From assembly GCF_030263895.1 (NCBI RefSeq), contig NZ_CP127161.1, positions 930,001 through 994,000 on the forward strand: a DNA stretch of 64,000 nt. The letters run 5' to 3'. Position numbers and translations under genes: made by a program. Shown here piece after piece: positions 29,593 to 44,500 of the stretch (the stretch's first letter is position 1; each line of letters opens with the position of its first letter). The notes below the pieces were generated by a model that saw only the letters and a program-made list of their open reading frames with translations, had not been told where the DNA came from and searched no databases. The stretch comes from Proteiniborus sp. MB09-C3 (GTDB lineage Bacteria; Bacillota; Clostridia; Tissierellales; Proteiniboraceae).

Positions 29593-32500
29593 CTATTTAT
29601 TAATTTCACCAATTTTAGGAGGTGTAGAAGATTTACCAAAATCTTCAATCCTTACTTCAAAGTTTACATCGACCTTAGCCTTGGGATACTTCTCTATCCA
29701 ATTATATTTTATAAAGTCTTCATAAAGCCAAAAATTTTTTCTGGAAGATGTTGACCATAGAAAAGGATCCCCGCCAAATTCTTTTTGAGTTCTTTCAATT
29801 AGCTTCATTGATTCATTTTCTAAATATTCTTCAATAGAGGCCTGTAAAATTTTTTGATTTTCTTGATTTTCAACATAATCAATAAGACTTGGAATAGAAG
29901 ATATGCTTAGCCTCACTGGTACAGTTACGTTAATAATAGGATATTCTTCATCTATATTGACATCAATTTTAGTTTTCTTCCTCATTAATTTAGCAGTTAT
30001 TTGTTCCTTTTTATCTAGAGGATCAGGAAAAGTAATGTGAATGTTATTTGTTATTTTTTTAGATCTCATCAATAGTGCCAGTCTAGTTTCAGTACCAGTC
30101 ATTATTCCAATCATTTTTCCATTTTTCATGACAGCTGAACCCATCATTTGGGTTGGGTTTTTTTCCTTATCGTAGACCTGACCTGCAATGTAATCTCCTA
30201 CATTTTCTGCCAAAGTATTTGGACTTTCTAGTATTGTTGTAGCATAGGTTGCTAAAAATAAATCGTGGGCATCGGTGCTGCGCTGAAGATATCTATGCAA
30301 ATCTGATAGAGGTGAAAAACCTACATCTTCCCATCTTGATGTCATAAATTCAAAATATTTAGCTGTTCGTTTGGTAAACGGAGGATTATTGTTTCTTATA
30401 AAGTCGGCAGCATTCTCTTTGCAAATTATTATATTAAGTTCTCGTCTGATGTCCCTGTCTCTCTGTGTTGCTGCCATCAGGGAAAAGAGTTTATCTGTTT
30501 TAGCTAATTCTTCGCTAATTATTATGGCTCTTGCATGATTATAGGTTAAATGTCTTGAAATAGATATATTTGCCAAATCTTTTACTGAAACAAGATCATT
30601 TGCTAATATGGTAACTATTTCATCCTCCTTTTCATTGGGCTGTCCTTCTAATGAAACACCTGTAGGATTTGTGATTTGAAAAGTTACTTTAATTTTATTA
30701 TTCTCTGCTTTATCTACTCCAATTACTGCTACATACCCTATTTCCTCCATTTCTATCTTATCCCAGCAGCCAGTGAGCAGAGCTAGGAGCATTACTAATA
30801 GAATTATTTTAAGCCTTTTCATTTTTGAATTCTCCTCTCACTTTAGCAATAATCCATAATAATAGTGGTAGTCCAATAATATATGTCCATAGATAGCTTA
30901 TAGCTGCAGACCTAAAAACCAGAATATATTTTGTGTAGTTTTCTGGAATCATTGCAATGATAAAAATCATTATTCCAATTATGAGAGATAGTGGTTTTGA
31001 TTTTTTTATATTCATGATAGAGGCGATTATTGCAGCATTGGCATAGTAGAATACGCCGAAACGTATAGTAGAAGCAATGACCCAAAACCATAGATATACA
31101 GCTTCTGTGTTTGTTGCATAACGTCCTAAATGAACTAAGCGAGTTAGCTGTTGATGTGGGTAGATTATGGAAGTTAATGTAGGGTATCCAAAGACTCCTA
31201 TATAAATAATCATGAAAAAGGATACAAGTAAGCTAGAAGCACCTAGCCCCCATAAGATAGCAGACTTATACTCTCTGTAGGATCTTATTTTTGTGAAGAA
31301 AACAGACGAAATTAATAGAATATCTAAGATAGTTGCATTTATAACACCCTTTTCCAAAAGTACAGCAATACCAGGTCCGCCTAGTGGAAATAGATAATTA
31401 AAATTAGCTTCCTTCCATGCAACTGGAATTAATATTAATAAGCTTCCCATTACAAAGGGACATAAGAACCAGGCTAGGCTTCCTATTATGCTGATTCCCT
31501 TACTAGCGATATAGGAGCTGCTTGCAACTAATATGAGCAGTAGAAAGTACATTGGAGTATTTAAATAAAACATTGTACTAAGAATGTCTGTATATTCTCT
31601 AGTACTGATGACTGAATATTCAAATGTTATTAGCAAAAGTAGTATAACAATAATATATCCTAAATATTTACCAGTTAGATGAAAAATAATATCTATTAAG
31701 TTTTTGTCGCCATAAAGCTTTAATAATGACAATAGGCATGAAATAGGAAGCAGTGTAATTAGCCCTGAAATAATAGGAATCATCCATGCAGCATTCATTC
31801 CATTTTTTATAAGCAAAGTTGGAGTTGTATCAGTTATCATTAGGCTTATACTGAGAAATATTATTATAAAAAATTCACGGAAGCCCATTTTTCCATCATA
31901 CTTTTTTATCATTACGTTCACTCTTTTCCATTAGGTTTTCTTCTTATAGTGTCAAGGGTAGATATATTAAATGGTCTTAGCCATTGCTTTTTAGTAAGAG
32001 GTCTAGTATAAGTATCACCAGATGAAGGGTAGTGTGGTGCAAGAGGAGATAAATAAGGGACTCCAAATGAAGTAATGCTAATGCCGTAAATAAGAAAAAC
32101 TGTCAGCAATAGAGCAATTCCTAAGAAGCCCATAAATCCGCCTACTATCAATAATGCGAATCTAAGAATTCGTATTGTAAAATTAAGACTAATATCAGGT
32201 ACTGCAAATGAAGATAATCCTGTAATAGATACTATAATCACTAAAATAGGACTGACTATATTTGCAGCCACAGCAGCTTGCCCAAGTATTAAAGCTCCTA
32301 CGATTCCAATGGTGTTGCCTAGTGTAGCAGGTGCTCTTACTCCTGCCTCTCTTATCAGCTCAAAAGATATCTCCATAAAAAGCACCTCTACAATAACTGG
32401 GAAGGGAATCATTGTCCTAGCTGCTGCAATAGATACTGCAAGATCGCTGGGAATCATTTCTACATGGTAATTAGTCAAAGCAATATACATGCTAGGAGTA

Positions 32501-35500
32501 AGCATAGAAATAAATATAGCTATGAGTCTGACAAATCTAGTAAAATTTCCATAGCTCCACCGTAGATATTGGTCTTCTGCTGTATGGAAAAAGGACCAAA
32601 AGGTTACTGGTACAACTAGACATGCAGAGGCTCCGTCCATAATTAAAACGATATAACCTTCATTTAAAAAAGCAGCTGCCCTATCAGGACGTTCAGTATA
32701 TAGAACAGTAGAAATTAAAGAATAGCTTCTTTCTTCGATAAACTGTTCAAGGATTGAAATAGATAAAACAAAGTCAGTTCTGATATTTTCTATTCTAGTT
32801 CTGACATTTTCAAGTAAGTCTGGATCTACAATTCCTTCAACGTACATCATGTAAATGTCGCTTTTTCCCTTTTCACCGACTTCAATGGTTTCAGTTATTA
32901 GGTTTTCATATTTTAAATGTTTACGTACAAGAGAGCGGTTTACTAAGGCTGACTCTATAAATGATTCCTTTGGGCCTTTGAGTACATTTTCTATTTCTGG
33001 CTTGTCAATGGGACGATGCTCAAATTCGGAGGTATCAATGGAAATTCCCTCTAGACATCCTTCAACAAGCAATATTGAATTGCCTTTCACCATATCCTTA
33101 GTAGCATCTTGAATAATAGATATTTTTGAGGCATTCTTCATTGTAGTTATTTTTTTAATAATATCAGCAGTAATATCCCCTGTTTTGTCTATAATTCTTT
33201 CTTCTGTTAGAGGCTTTATAATATCATTAGTCAAGGTGTTTATACAAGCCGTGCCATTTATGTAGATTATTACTCCCTCCACATCAAAAGCTTTTATGTG
33301 GACAGGGCGAATTATAAAATCCTTGTTTTTAGGGTAGAAAAAAATTTTCTTAAAAGCATCTAAATCTCGAGCCAAACTTCCAGTAAGCTTTTCCATATCA
33401 ATTCACCCCGTTGTCTTTATAATATACAAATATATTATTACCTTTAGAGAGACTTAATATTATCCCAGATATTGAGGATTTCCTTGAAGGAAGACAATCA
33501 TTAAAAATAGAAAAAGACTAGCTCCACTAGTCTTTCAAAATCCTCTTTCATATTGCTTTGGATACTCTATATCATAACCCTTTTCATAGGCTTTATTTAA
33601 TACCCAATAAGGGTTTCTTAAAAGCCCTCTTCCAAGAGCTACTAAATCAGCTCTGTCATTAGAAAGTATTTCCTCTACTTGATCGTATTCGTTTATTAAT
33701 CCTACAGCGATTGTTGGAATGTTACATTTTTCCCTAATAATCTCAGAATATCTTACCTGATATCCTGGATAAGTTTTGATACTGACATTTTCTAATCCAC
33801 CAGAGCTAACATGTACCATATCAATATGGTCTCTCATTATATTGATTATCTTAACTATCTCATCAATATTAAGTCCATTATCTAGATAATCATCAGCAGA
33901 TATTCTAAGTAGTATGGGTTTCTCATTAGGCCATACCTCCTTAACGGCAGAAAGTATTTCTTGTAGAAATCTAGTTCTGTTTTCTACATTTCCTCCATAT
34001 TCATCTTGCCTCATATTAGAGCGTGGAGATAAAAATTCGTGGATTAAATAACCATGAGCACCATGGATTTCAATTGCATCGAAGCCTGCATCGTTGGCTC
34101 TTATTGCTGCATCTCTAAAGCTATTTACAATTTCTTCTATTTCTTCTTTGGTTAGTTCCTTTGGAATTTTATAAGTTTCGCTAAATTTATAGGATGTAGG
34201 TGCCACTGTAGTTTCTCCGTCTGCACTACATTTTCTACCAGCATGAGCTAGCTGTATTGCAACTTTGGTGCCATGCTCCTTACAACTATCTACTATTGAT
34301 TTTAAGCCAGGTACTTGATCGTCGTCCCAGATTCCTAAATCCTTGCTTGATATTCTGCCGTTTGGAGTCACTGCAGTAGCTTCAACTATAATAAGTCCAA
34401 CACCACCTATTGCCCTAGTTACATAATGTGTAACATGCCAGTCCTTTACATGTCCAGAATCATCTGAGGAGTACATGCACATGGGAGGCATAACTATGCG
34501 ATTTTTCAGATTTAACTCCCTTAGGCTATATTCGTTAAAAGTTTTCAAAATTATCACCTTCCTTTTTTTATATATACCACTATATAGAAATTATTATCTA
34601 GTTTTTAATATTTTTATTTAAATCTTTTTTATTTGTAACACTCAAAAGATAATTTATTATAGAAATTGATTCACTATAGAAAATATGATAGCTTAAGGAT
34701 GCTATTCAAATAATACTAGGTAATGGTATAATCATTATAGTATGTTTCTTATAATTTATATAGGGGGACAATGAATGGATACTAAGCAAAGAAGAAACCT
34801 TATACTTAATGGAGATATCTATAAGGTAATTATTACTTTATCTATACCAATTATGATAAACAATCTGATTCAAACACTTTATAATCTGGCAGATGGGATC
34901 TGGGTCAGCAAGCTTGGCTCTGTTTATTTTGCGGTAACGGCCTTTGTTTGGCCAGTGAATTTTCTGTTTATTTCTTTAGGAATAGGAATATCTATAGCGG
35001 GGACCTCTTTATTATCACAGCTAATTGGGGCGGCTGAATATGAAGAGGCCAACAAATACTCCAGTCAGATCATTGTATTATCGTTAATATTCTCGCTATG
35101 TTTTACTGCTATAGGATATGTTGCCAGCCCGCATGTAATAAAACTAATGGGAGCAACGGGAGATCTTGCGAACTACAGTAACATATATTTAAGAATTACT
35201 TTTTTGGATATGCCTTTTATGTTTCTGTTTTTTAATTTTAATTCTATTATGAATGCACAAGGAAATACTATGCTACCAACTGTACTAAGTGGAATTAGTG
35301 CTGTATTAAACGTAATATTAGACCCCATATTTATATTTACTTTTAACATGGGTATTGCAGGAGCTGCCATAGCAACATTGATCTCAAAGGCTTTACTTTC
35401 TATAGTGGGAATATACATATTAATGAAGTCTCACGCTATGATTAAGCCTAAATTCAAAGGATTTAGATTTAGCAAGGATATTATTAAAAGAATCATAAGT

Positions 35501-38500
35501 GTTGGATTTCCTTCTTCTATTGGTCAAACAGGATCAGCACTAGGATTTATGGTGCTTAACAGCTTTATAGCTTCATATGGTACTGCTACTATGGCTGCTT
35601 TTGGTATGATTAACAGAGTAACATCATTGATAATGCAGCCAGCTATGGGAGTGGGTGCAGCCTTAACATCGATTGTTGGTCAGAATCTTGGTTCGGAGCA
35701 AATAGATAGGGTAAGAGAAGCCTTCAAGAAATCTTCAATATTTACAATAAGCTTTTCTGTAGCAGGGCTTATTTTATTAGTATTGCTGGATAAAGAAATA
35801 GTAGACTTTTTCATGCAGTCCAAAGACGATTTAGAAGTGATCTCTCAAGGAATTAGTTACCTTAGATATATTTCTGTTTCAATGCCACTTATGGGTATGT
35901 TTAGTGTATTTCAAGGGATATTCCAAGGCTCTGGGCATACTAAATATTCAATGGCAATGGAGGTCGGACGACTATGGCTTGTTAGATTGCCTATGATATT
36001 GATATTCAAGCACTTTACTGATATAGGTCCTACAGGAATATGGTTCTCTATGAGCTTTAGCAATTTAATAGTATGCTTATATGGACTTGCAGTTTATAAA
36101 AGAGGGTACTGGCAAAGAAAAGTTATTAAAAGTGTGTAAACGTAAAGTAAAAAATTGTCTTCTCCAATATAGGCAGACTTTTTGTTCATATAAAAAGGAT
36201 ATACATAGTATATAATTTTAAGTGTAAAATAAAGGTAGAGTTTATTTTGAAATTAGATTATAATTAGGATTGATACTTTAGTTCCAAGGAGGATTATTTA
36301 ATGATAGAATTAGGAAAGGTTCAAAAACTACAGATTATAAGGGAAACTGATTTTGGTGTATACTTAAATACAGAAGATCGTAAAGCAGAGGTTGATGTAT
36401 TGTTACCTATTAAACAGGTTCCAGAAGGCATTAAAAAAGGGGATGAAATAGAAGTATTTATATATAAGGATTCTGAAGATAGACTAATAGCAACAACAAA
36501 AATGCCTAAACTGGTAGTTGGTGAGGTAGGAGTGCTTAGGGTAGTAGAGACTACTAGGATAGGAGCTTTTTTGGATTGGGGTTTAGAAAAAGATTTGCTG
36601 CTGCCCTTTAAAGAGCAAATAGGAAAAGCAGAAAAGGGAAGGGAATATCTAGTTGGATTATATGTAGATAAAAGCAATAGATTATGTGCAACTATGAAGG
36701 TTAATAAAATTTTAAGCAGTGATTCGCCTTATAAGGTAGATGATAAAATCCATGGGATAATCTATAGAATAAATAAGGACATGGGAGCTTTTGTAGCAGT
36801 AGATAATAAATATGATGCAATGATACCTAAGCACGAGCTTTATTGGACTTACAGAATTGGAGATAAAATAGAAGCTAGGGTCACTAAGGTAAGAGATGAT
36901 GGAAAACTGGCGCTAAGTCTAAGAGAAAAGGGTCAGATACAAACAGATGAAGATATAATTCATGTCCTAACGAAGATGATTAAAAACGGTGGAGTATTGA
37001 TGTTAAATGACGATAGCTCTCCAGAGGAAATTAAGGAGCAGCTTAATATGAGCAAGGGTGCTTATAAGAAAGTCATTGGAAGATTATTAAAAGAAAGAAA
37101 GATTGAGATAATAAAAAATGGAGTTAGATTATTATAAGCAGTGCAATAAATAGTGCTTATTTTACAAAGGCCTAAGAATCTTATATAAGTTCCTAGGCTT
37201 TTTTATTAATAAATTCTTAATACATATAATATACTAAATTTAATATTTATAGGTTATAATCATAATACAGGCTTATTTGGTTAAATTCTGCAATAGGAAA
37301 TAATATTGAAGTACTTTTTAAAGTTTTAATGACTAAGTTTATATAATTATATTTCTGGAGTGATGTTTATGACTACTATAAATATGCTATCATCTGCCGA
37401 AAAAGTAAAAGGGCAAGGTGTTGCTTCTGCTTATATAGAACAAGTAAATCTTGTTAAGAATGGTTTATCAGACAAATACAAGGTGGAAATAAATAAATTT
37501 AAGTTTTCAGATATTACACATTATCATACTGTAGACCTTAAGCATTTTTTAAGCTTACCCTTCACAAAGGTATCAGGAACAACAGTTGGATATGTTCACT
37601 TTCTTCCTGAAACTGTAGAAGAAAGCTTGGACATGCCAGTGCTTTTTAAAAAGGCTTTTTATAAGTATATGATAGCATTCTACAATCAAATGGATTACTT
37701 AGTAACTGTAAATCCTTATTTTATTGACAAGCTTTGTGAATATGGAATAGATAGAGATAAGGTGACCTACATACCTAATTTTGTTTCTTCCAAGGATTTT
37801 TATCCATATGATGCAAACAAAAAGAAAGAGGTAAGAAAAAAATATGGAATAGACCCTGAGGCATTTGTTGTATTAGGAGTGGGGCAAGTTCAGACGAGAA
37901 AGGGAGTTCTTGATTTTGTAAAAATTGCAAAGAACATGCCAGATGTTCAATTCATATGGGCTGGAGGATTCTCCTTTGGAAAGATTACGAGTGGCTATAA
38001 GGAGCTAAAGGATATAGTAGATTCACCACCTGAGAATGTTAAATTCATAGGAATTGTTGAGCGTGATGATATGAACTCTGTATATAATATGTCTGATGTT
38101 TTCTTTCTTCCTTCATACAATGAATTATTTCCTATGTCTATTCTAGAGGCTATGAACTGCCATGTGCCAATAGTTTTGAGAGATATAGACATCTATAAGA
38201 ACATATTATTTGGCTATTATCTAAAAGCAAAAGATAATAAAGGATTTGAAGAAATACTATATAATTTAAAAAATGATGAGAATTTTTATAAGACTGCAAG
38301 AAAGAAGTCAATTGGAGGAAGCTCATACTATTCAAAGGAGCATGTGTTATACCTTTGGAGAGAGTTCTATGATAGCATAAGTAAGGATTTAAAGACAAAA
38401 CGTTTTTGGGGTAGAAAATATGAAAAAGAATCTAACTAAATTTATTTTAGGATTAATATTTAGTGTAGGAGTATTTACTTATATTATTTTATCTAATGGA

Positions 38501-41500
38501 ATAGATAAATTTAAAAAGCAGCTTTTATTATTAAATCCTTATTGGATTATTCTCGCTATTGTAGCTATGGGCATGTACTGGTTTTTAGAAGCCATAGTAC
38601 TCCATATGATAGCCAAATCATTAGGTGCAGATATTAAATTTAGGGATTCCTTTAAGGTAACCATGACTGGTCAATTTTTTAATTCAATAACTCCTTTTGC
38701 CTCAGGTGGACAGCCTGCTCAAGCATATGAGTTATCCTTAAATGGAGTGAAGATTGGGATAGCAGGCTCTATTTTAACGGGAAAATTTATAATATATCAA
38801 TCAGTTTTAACTCTTTACTCCTTTATAATACTAATTTTTAAATTAGGTTTTTTTAAAACTAGGCTATCAAATTTTACTCATCTTGCGACTATAGGCTTTA
38901 TTGTAAATACTGCTGTAGTACTTTTTTTAATATTACTTTCATCATATATGAATTTTGCTAATTCTGTAGTAGTATTTTTTTGTAGGATATTAGAAAGACT
39001 TAGAATTATAAAAAGTTCAGATAAGCTAGTTGAAAAGATAGAAAAACAGTTAATTTTGTTTCGTGACAGCTTTATAGTTATTAGAAGCAATCCTCTGTTG
39101 ATTCTTAAGACATCTATACTTACTATGATTCAGCTATTATCATTCTTTATTATACCTTATTTTATTTATAGAGCATTTGGCTTAAGAGATAGCTCTATAG
39201 GCAATATGATTGCAGCTAAGGCATTTGTAGTTATGATTACTTCCTTTATTCCCATACCTGGAGCAAGTGGTGGTGCAGAAGGAAGCTTTTACATGTTTTT
39301 CAGCTTGTTTTTTGGTAGAAACATTATTGGTACTGCTGTACTAGTTTGGAGAATTATAACGTTTTATTTTAACCTGTTATTTGGTGGGCTTTTTACATTG
39401 TTGTCCCGTAGAGAAACAAGGATTCAGGGAATATGAAATTAAAAATTTTAATATTTTTGGATTAAAACTAGAGACTATAAAAATATGAGACAATAGGGCT
39501 TCATTTAGCTTTAGGCTTAAAGGCGAATGGACTTCTATTGTTTTTTTATTTTATTGTAAAATTTTTTTCAATTCTCATTTTTTATTTTAATCATAATGAA
39601 AATGAAATATTTTGAAGGAATTTGAAAAAATATGTAGAAGAAAACAAGTATTAGATAATAATTCCATTTGAGTTAAGCTTTAAATTGGGAGAGGTGATTA
39701 TTATTGTGAGAAAGAAAATGTCAATTTGCTTCTTGGTAATTGTCATATTATTTTTCTTTGTCTTAAACAGGGCTCCGCAAAAAGCACTAACTGATAATTC
39801 AACTACTTTACGTGTAGCTGGGGACAATAATCATCCACCTTATGAGTATATAGATGAAAACGGAATTTATAAGGGCTTCAATGTAGATATAATGAATGCA
39901 TTATCTATCGAATTAGGACTAGATATTGAACTTATACCTATGGATTGGAGCGAGGCATTAGAAGCGCTTGAAGGAGAAGAAGTAGATGCTATACAAGGAA
40001 TATCTAAAACGGAGGATAGAGAAAAAAGGTTTCTATTTACTGCTCCTACTGTAATCAATTCTCAGGTTATTTTTGTAATGAAAGAAACTAGTATCATTGC
40101 AGGGATAGAAGATCTTTCTGGGGCCTCAGTAGCACTTCAAGAAGGCGATATAAATCATGAGATTATTAGCAGCATTCCAGATGTCATTCTATTCCCTAAA
40201 AAGGATCAAAAGCAAGCAATAGATGCCTTGTTAAATGGAGAGGTGGATGCCTGCGTTGGCAATAAGCTAACGGGTGTGTACTATCTTCAAAAGCTAAAGA
40301 AACCGAACTTAGTAAAAATAGTCGGAGAGCCTATGAGGGTTACTGAATACGGACCTGCTACATATTATGGCAATGAAAATCTAGCTGTCCTTCTAAATCA
40401 GGGACTAGAGATTTTAAGGAAGAGTGGTACATACGATAAAATATATAGAAAATGGTTTGGGGAAGAGATATTTGACAGAAAAGATATCATTAAATCATAC
40501 ATAAAAGAAATTCTAGCTGTGGTAGGATTAATACTTTTAGTGATCTCACTTTTTTTCATATGGAATAAAAGATTAAGAGCAGAGGTAAATAAGAGGACAA
40601 AAGAACTGCAATCAGCTAATAAGGATTTGCTTTTACATCAAAAGAAAATACACGACCTTGCATATTACGATAATGTCACATCCTTACCTAACAGGCTTTT
40701 CTTAACGGAAACCTTAAACGAAGCCATCAACAAAGCTACCAAGGATAATAGTAGACTTGCTTTGCTCTATTTTGATATAGATAGGTTCAAACAAATTAAT
40801 GATACACTGGGACATGATTTCGGCGATAGAGTGCTAGATTTAATTGGAAAAAGAATAAGCAGGCTTATAAGGAAGTTTGATGTATTAGCACGGATCGGCG
40901 GAGATGAGTTTCTAGTTTTAATGCTAGATATAAAAAGTGAAAAGGAAGCAGTACTATTAGCTAATAAAATCATAGAAGATTTCAAAAAACCCTTTGTTGT
41001 ATCCACCTATGATTTGTTTTTAACCACAAGTGTTGGTATAGCTATTTATCCAGAAGCAGGAAGAACAATCCAGTCTTTAATGAAAAATGCTGACATAGCA
41101 ATGTACAAGGCTAAGAGCAATGGTGGAAATAGCCACTTTATATATACGAAAGAGCTAAGTGAGAAAGAAATGGATAATCTAATTCTAATAAATCAGCTGA
41201 GACAAGCCGAGAAAAATAACGAATTAAGGCTATTCTACCAGCCAATTATAGATATAAGAACAGGAGATATAGTTGGAATGGAATCTTTGATAAGATGGGA
41301 AAAACCAGGAGAAGGGCTTGTTAGTCCAGCACGATTTATCCCATTAGCTGAAGAGACAGGACTCATCGTCTCCATAGGTGAATGGGTACTAAGAACTGCT
41401 TGCATGCAACAAAAAGCATGGGTAGAAAAAGGCCATAAGCCTATGAGGGTTTCTGTCAATATTTCTGCGAGGCAATTTCAGCAGCGTAATTTTGCAGAGA

Positions 41501-44500
41501 CAGTATTAAAAATAATCAATGAAACTGGAATTGATCCTAATTATTTTGTTTTAGAAATCACAGAATCAATAGCAATTATAGACATAGAGTATACTCTTGA
41601 AATGTTAAAAAGATTAAAGGCACTGGGAATATGTATCTCTATAGATGATTTTGGAACAGGTTATTCAAGCTTATATAAACTAAAAGAGATGAATGTAGAC
41701 GAACTTAAAATTGATAGATCCTTTATTAAGGATATAGAATTAGATAGCAAAAATGAGAAAATTGCAAAAGCTATTATAATCCTTGCTAATGAGTTGAATT
41801 TAAAAGTAATAGCAGAAGGTGTAGAGACAAAAGAACAGCTTGAATTTTTAAAGAAAAATGGCTGCAATAAGGCACAGGGATTTTATTATAGCAAGCCTAT
41901 TCCACCAGATGAATTTGAAAAGTTTTTTATTGATAAATGATAGCTGAGCAACTATCATTTATCAATCTCAAAAATGCTCCAAGGATACTCATCATAAGGA
42001 AAACTAGTAAAGTCAATTGGAGTGTTGCTTACAGGATGTCTAAAGGCAACTCTATGTGCCCAAAGAGATATCTGAGTCCACTCTTTCTTTTTAACAAAAA
42101 TTTTATTATACTTATTATCTCCCCATATAGGGAATCCAGCATTAGAGAGCTGAACTCTTATTTGGTGATGCCGTCCTGTTTTTAAGTTTACATTAAGAAG
42201 GCTAATATCACCGTATTTATCAGTAGTTTTTGTGGCCATGAGGCTATACTGCAAAATAGCTTCCTTTGCATTTTTTGTGCCCTTATCCACTACCTTACTC
42301 ATATTTATAGTAATAAGCTTTTTTAAATAGTCTCTTAACTCACCATGTGGATTAGCAGGAATACCACAGACTACTGTAAGATATTCCTTAGTAAATTTAT
42401 GTTCAGATATTTGCTTCGACAATACTCTGTTTGCCTCCTTAGTTTTAGCTAGAACTAATACTCCGCCTACAGGGCGATCAAGTCTATGTACAAGTCCTAG
42501 ATAGGGCTCTTCTGCACCATCTTCCATCAATTGCTTTGTTAATAAACTCATTAAATCCTCATCTTGAGTCTTGTCACTTTGACATGGCATTTTAGGTGGT
42601 TTTTCAACCACAATTATGCTTTTATCCTGAAAAAGTATATTTATTTTCATTTGAAATCTCCTCATATAATATGTTAAATTAATTCTTTCAGAAAATTATA
42701 GAAATATCAATGGATAAAATTAGGAAGATGATATATTATTATAAATAAAGTGTGCTATTAGAGGTGAGAAAAATGAGTATTATTGATAAGGTATATGAAG
42801 TGCTTTGTAAGCTAGAAGAAAGCATGCCTGAAGGTGTCTCTGCTTCTGATATTGGAGCAGCTATGAATATTAACCGTTCCAATGCTAGTAGATATTTGAA
42901 TATATTATATAAGGAAAACAGGGTTGAAAAGATTCAGGGAAGACCTGTTTTATACAAATCAATCATTAAAGACTCATCTCATCAAATAGAGAATGGCAAA
43001 TACAGCTTGGATAAAATGGTTGGTGCAGCTTTAAGCTTAGCCATACCTATACAAAAAGCCAAGGCTGCTGTTTTATATCCCCCTAGAGGGCTGCACACAT
43101 TAATATTAGGAGAAACAGGCGTTGGTAAATCAATGTTTGCAGAATTAATGTATAGATTCGCTGTGGAATCTAAGGTACTACAGGAAAAAGCTCCTTTTAT
43201 AAGATTTAACTGTGCAGATTATGCAGATAATCCTAATCTATTAACAGCACAAATATTTGGTGTCAGAAAAGGCGCTTATACTGGTGCAGATACTAACAGA
43301 GATGGTCTTTTAAAAAAGGCACATGAAGGATTTCTATTTCTGGATGAGGTGCACAGACTATCTCCTCAAGGACAGGAAATGTTGTTTACATATATAGATA
43401 AGGGCTTTTTTAGGCCCTTGGGAACGGCCGAAGTTGTTGAATACGCTAATGTAAGAATAGTTGCTGCTACTACTGAAGAACCTCAGTCTTATCTACTCAA
43501 AACCTTTACGAGAAGGATACCTATGGTCATAACCTTACCTGCATTAGGAGACAGGAGTTTAATGGAAAGGTATTCTCTTATAGAAACCTTCATAAAAGAA
43601 GAATCCTTAAGAGTCAGTAAAAGCATATACATAAATAAAAATTCCCTTGTTGCATATTTGCTCTATGATTGTCCAAGCAATATAGGACAGTTAAAGAGTG
43701 ATATACAGCTGGCATGTGCAAAAGCCTTTCTGAACTACAAATCAAGCAATGATAGCTACATACTCATAAGCCAATCTGATTTGCCCAACCATGTAATACA
43801 GGGTCTGATGAAAATAAAATACCATAGAAAAGAAATTGAACAAATATTGAATTCCACAGATGATATATTGAAGTTTAATCAGGATAAAAAGCAAAAAATC
43901 TACATTGGTGATGAGTACAGTAATGGCGAAGATTTCTATAGTTCAATTGAAAAAAAGCTGGAGTCCTTAAAAAATATTGGCATTGACGAAAAAGAAGCTA
44001 ACGAGATACTGAATATAGACATAGAAACTCATTTTCAAAAATACATTGGCAATATATCTGACAAGCTTAGAAGAGAAGAGCTTTCAAAAATAGTAAACAT
44101 AGAAGTACTGAAGCTAGTAGAAGAAATACTGCTATTAGCACAACAAAGCTTGCTAAAAGAATTTGATGAAAAAATATATTCTGGCTTGGCATTGCATTTA
44201 GAAAGGAGTATTGAAAGAGTTAAAAAAGGCGAAAAAATATATAATCCCAGGTTAAATTTTATTAGAATAAATTATGAAGAAGAATTCCTATTTGCCACTA
44301 AAATAGCTAAACTAATTGATAATAAATTTAGCATAGAAACACCCATAGATGAGATTGGCTATTTAGCAATGTTTTTCTCTGCCACTTCATCTAAAGCCGA
44401 TATTGAAGAGTCAAACAAAGTAAGAGTTCTTGTAATAATGCATGGGAAGACTACTGCAAGCAGTATGGCAGATGTAGCTAACAGCCTCATAGGGGAAGAA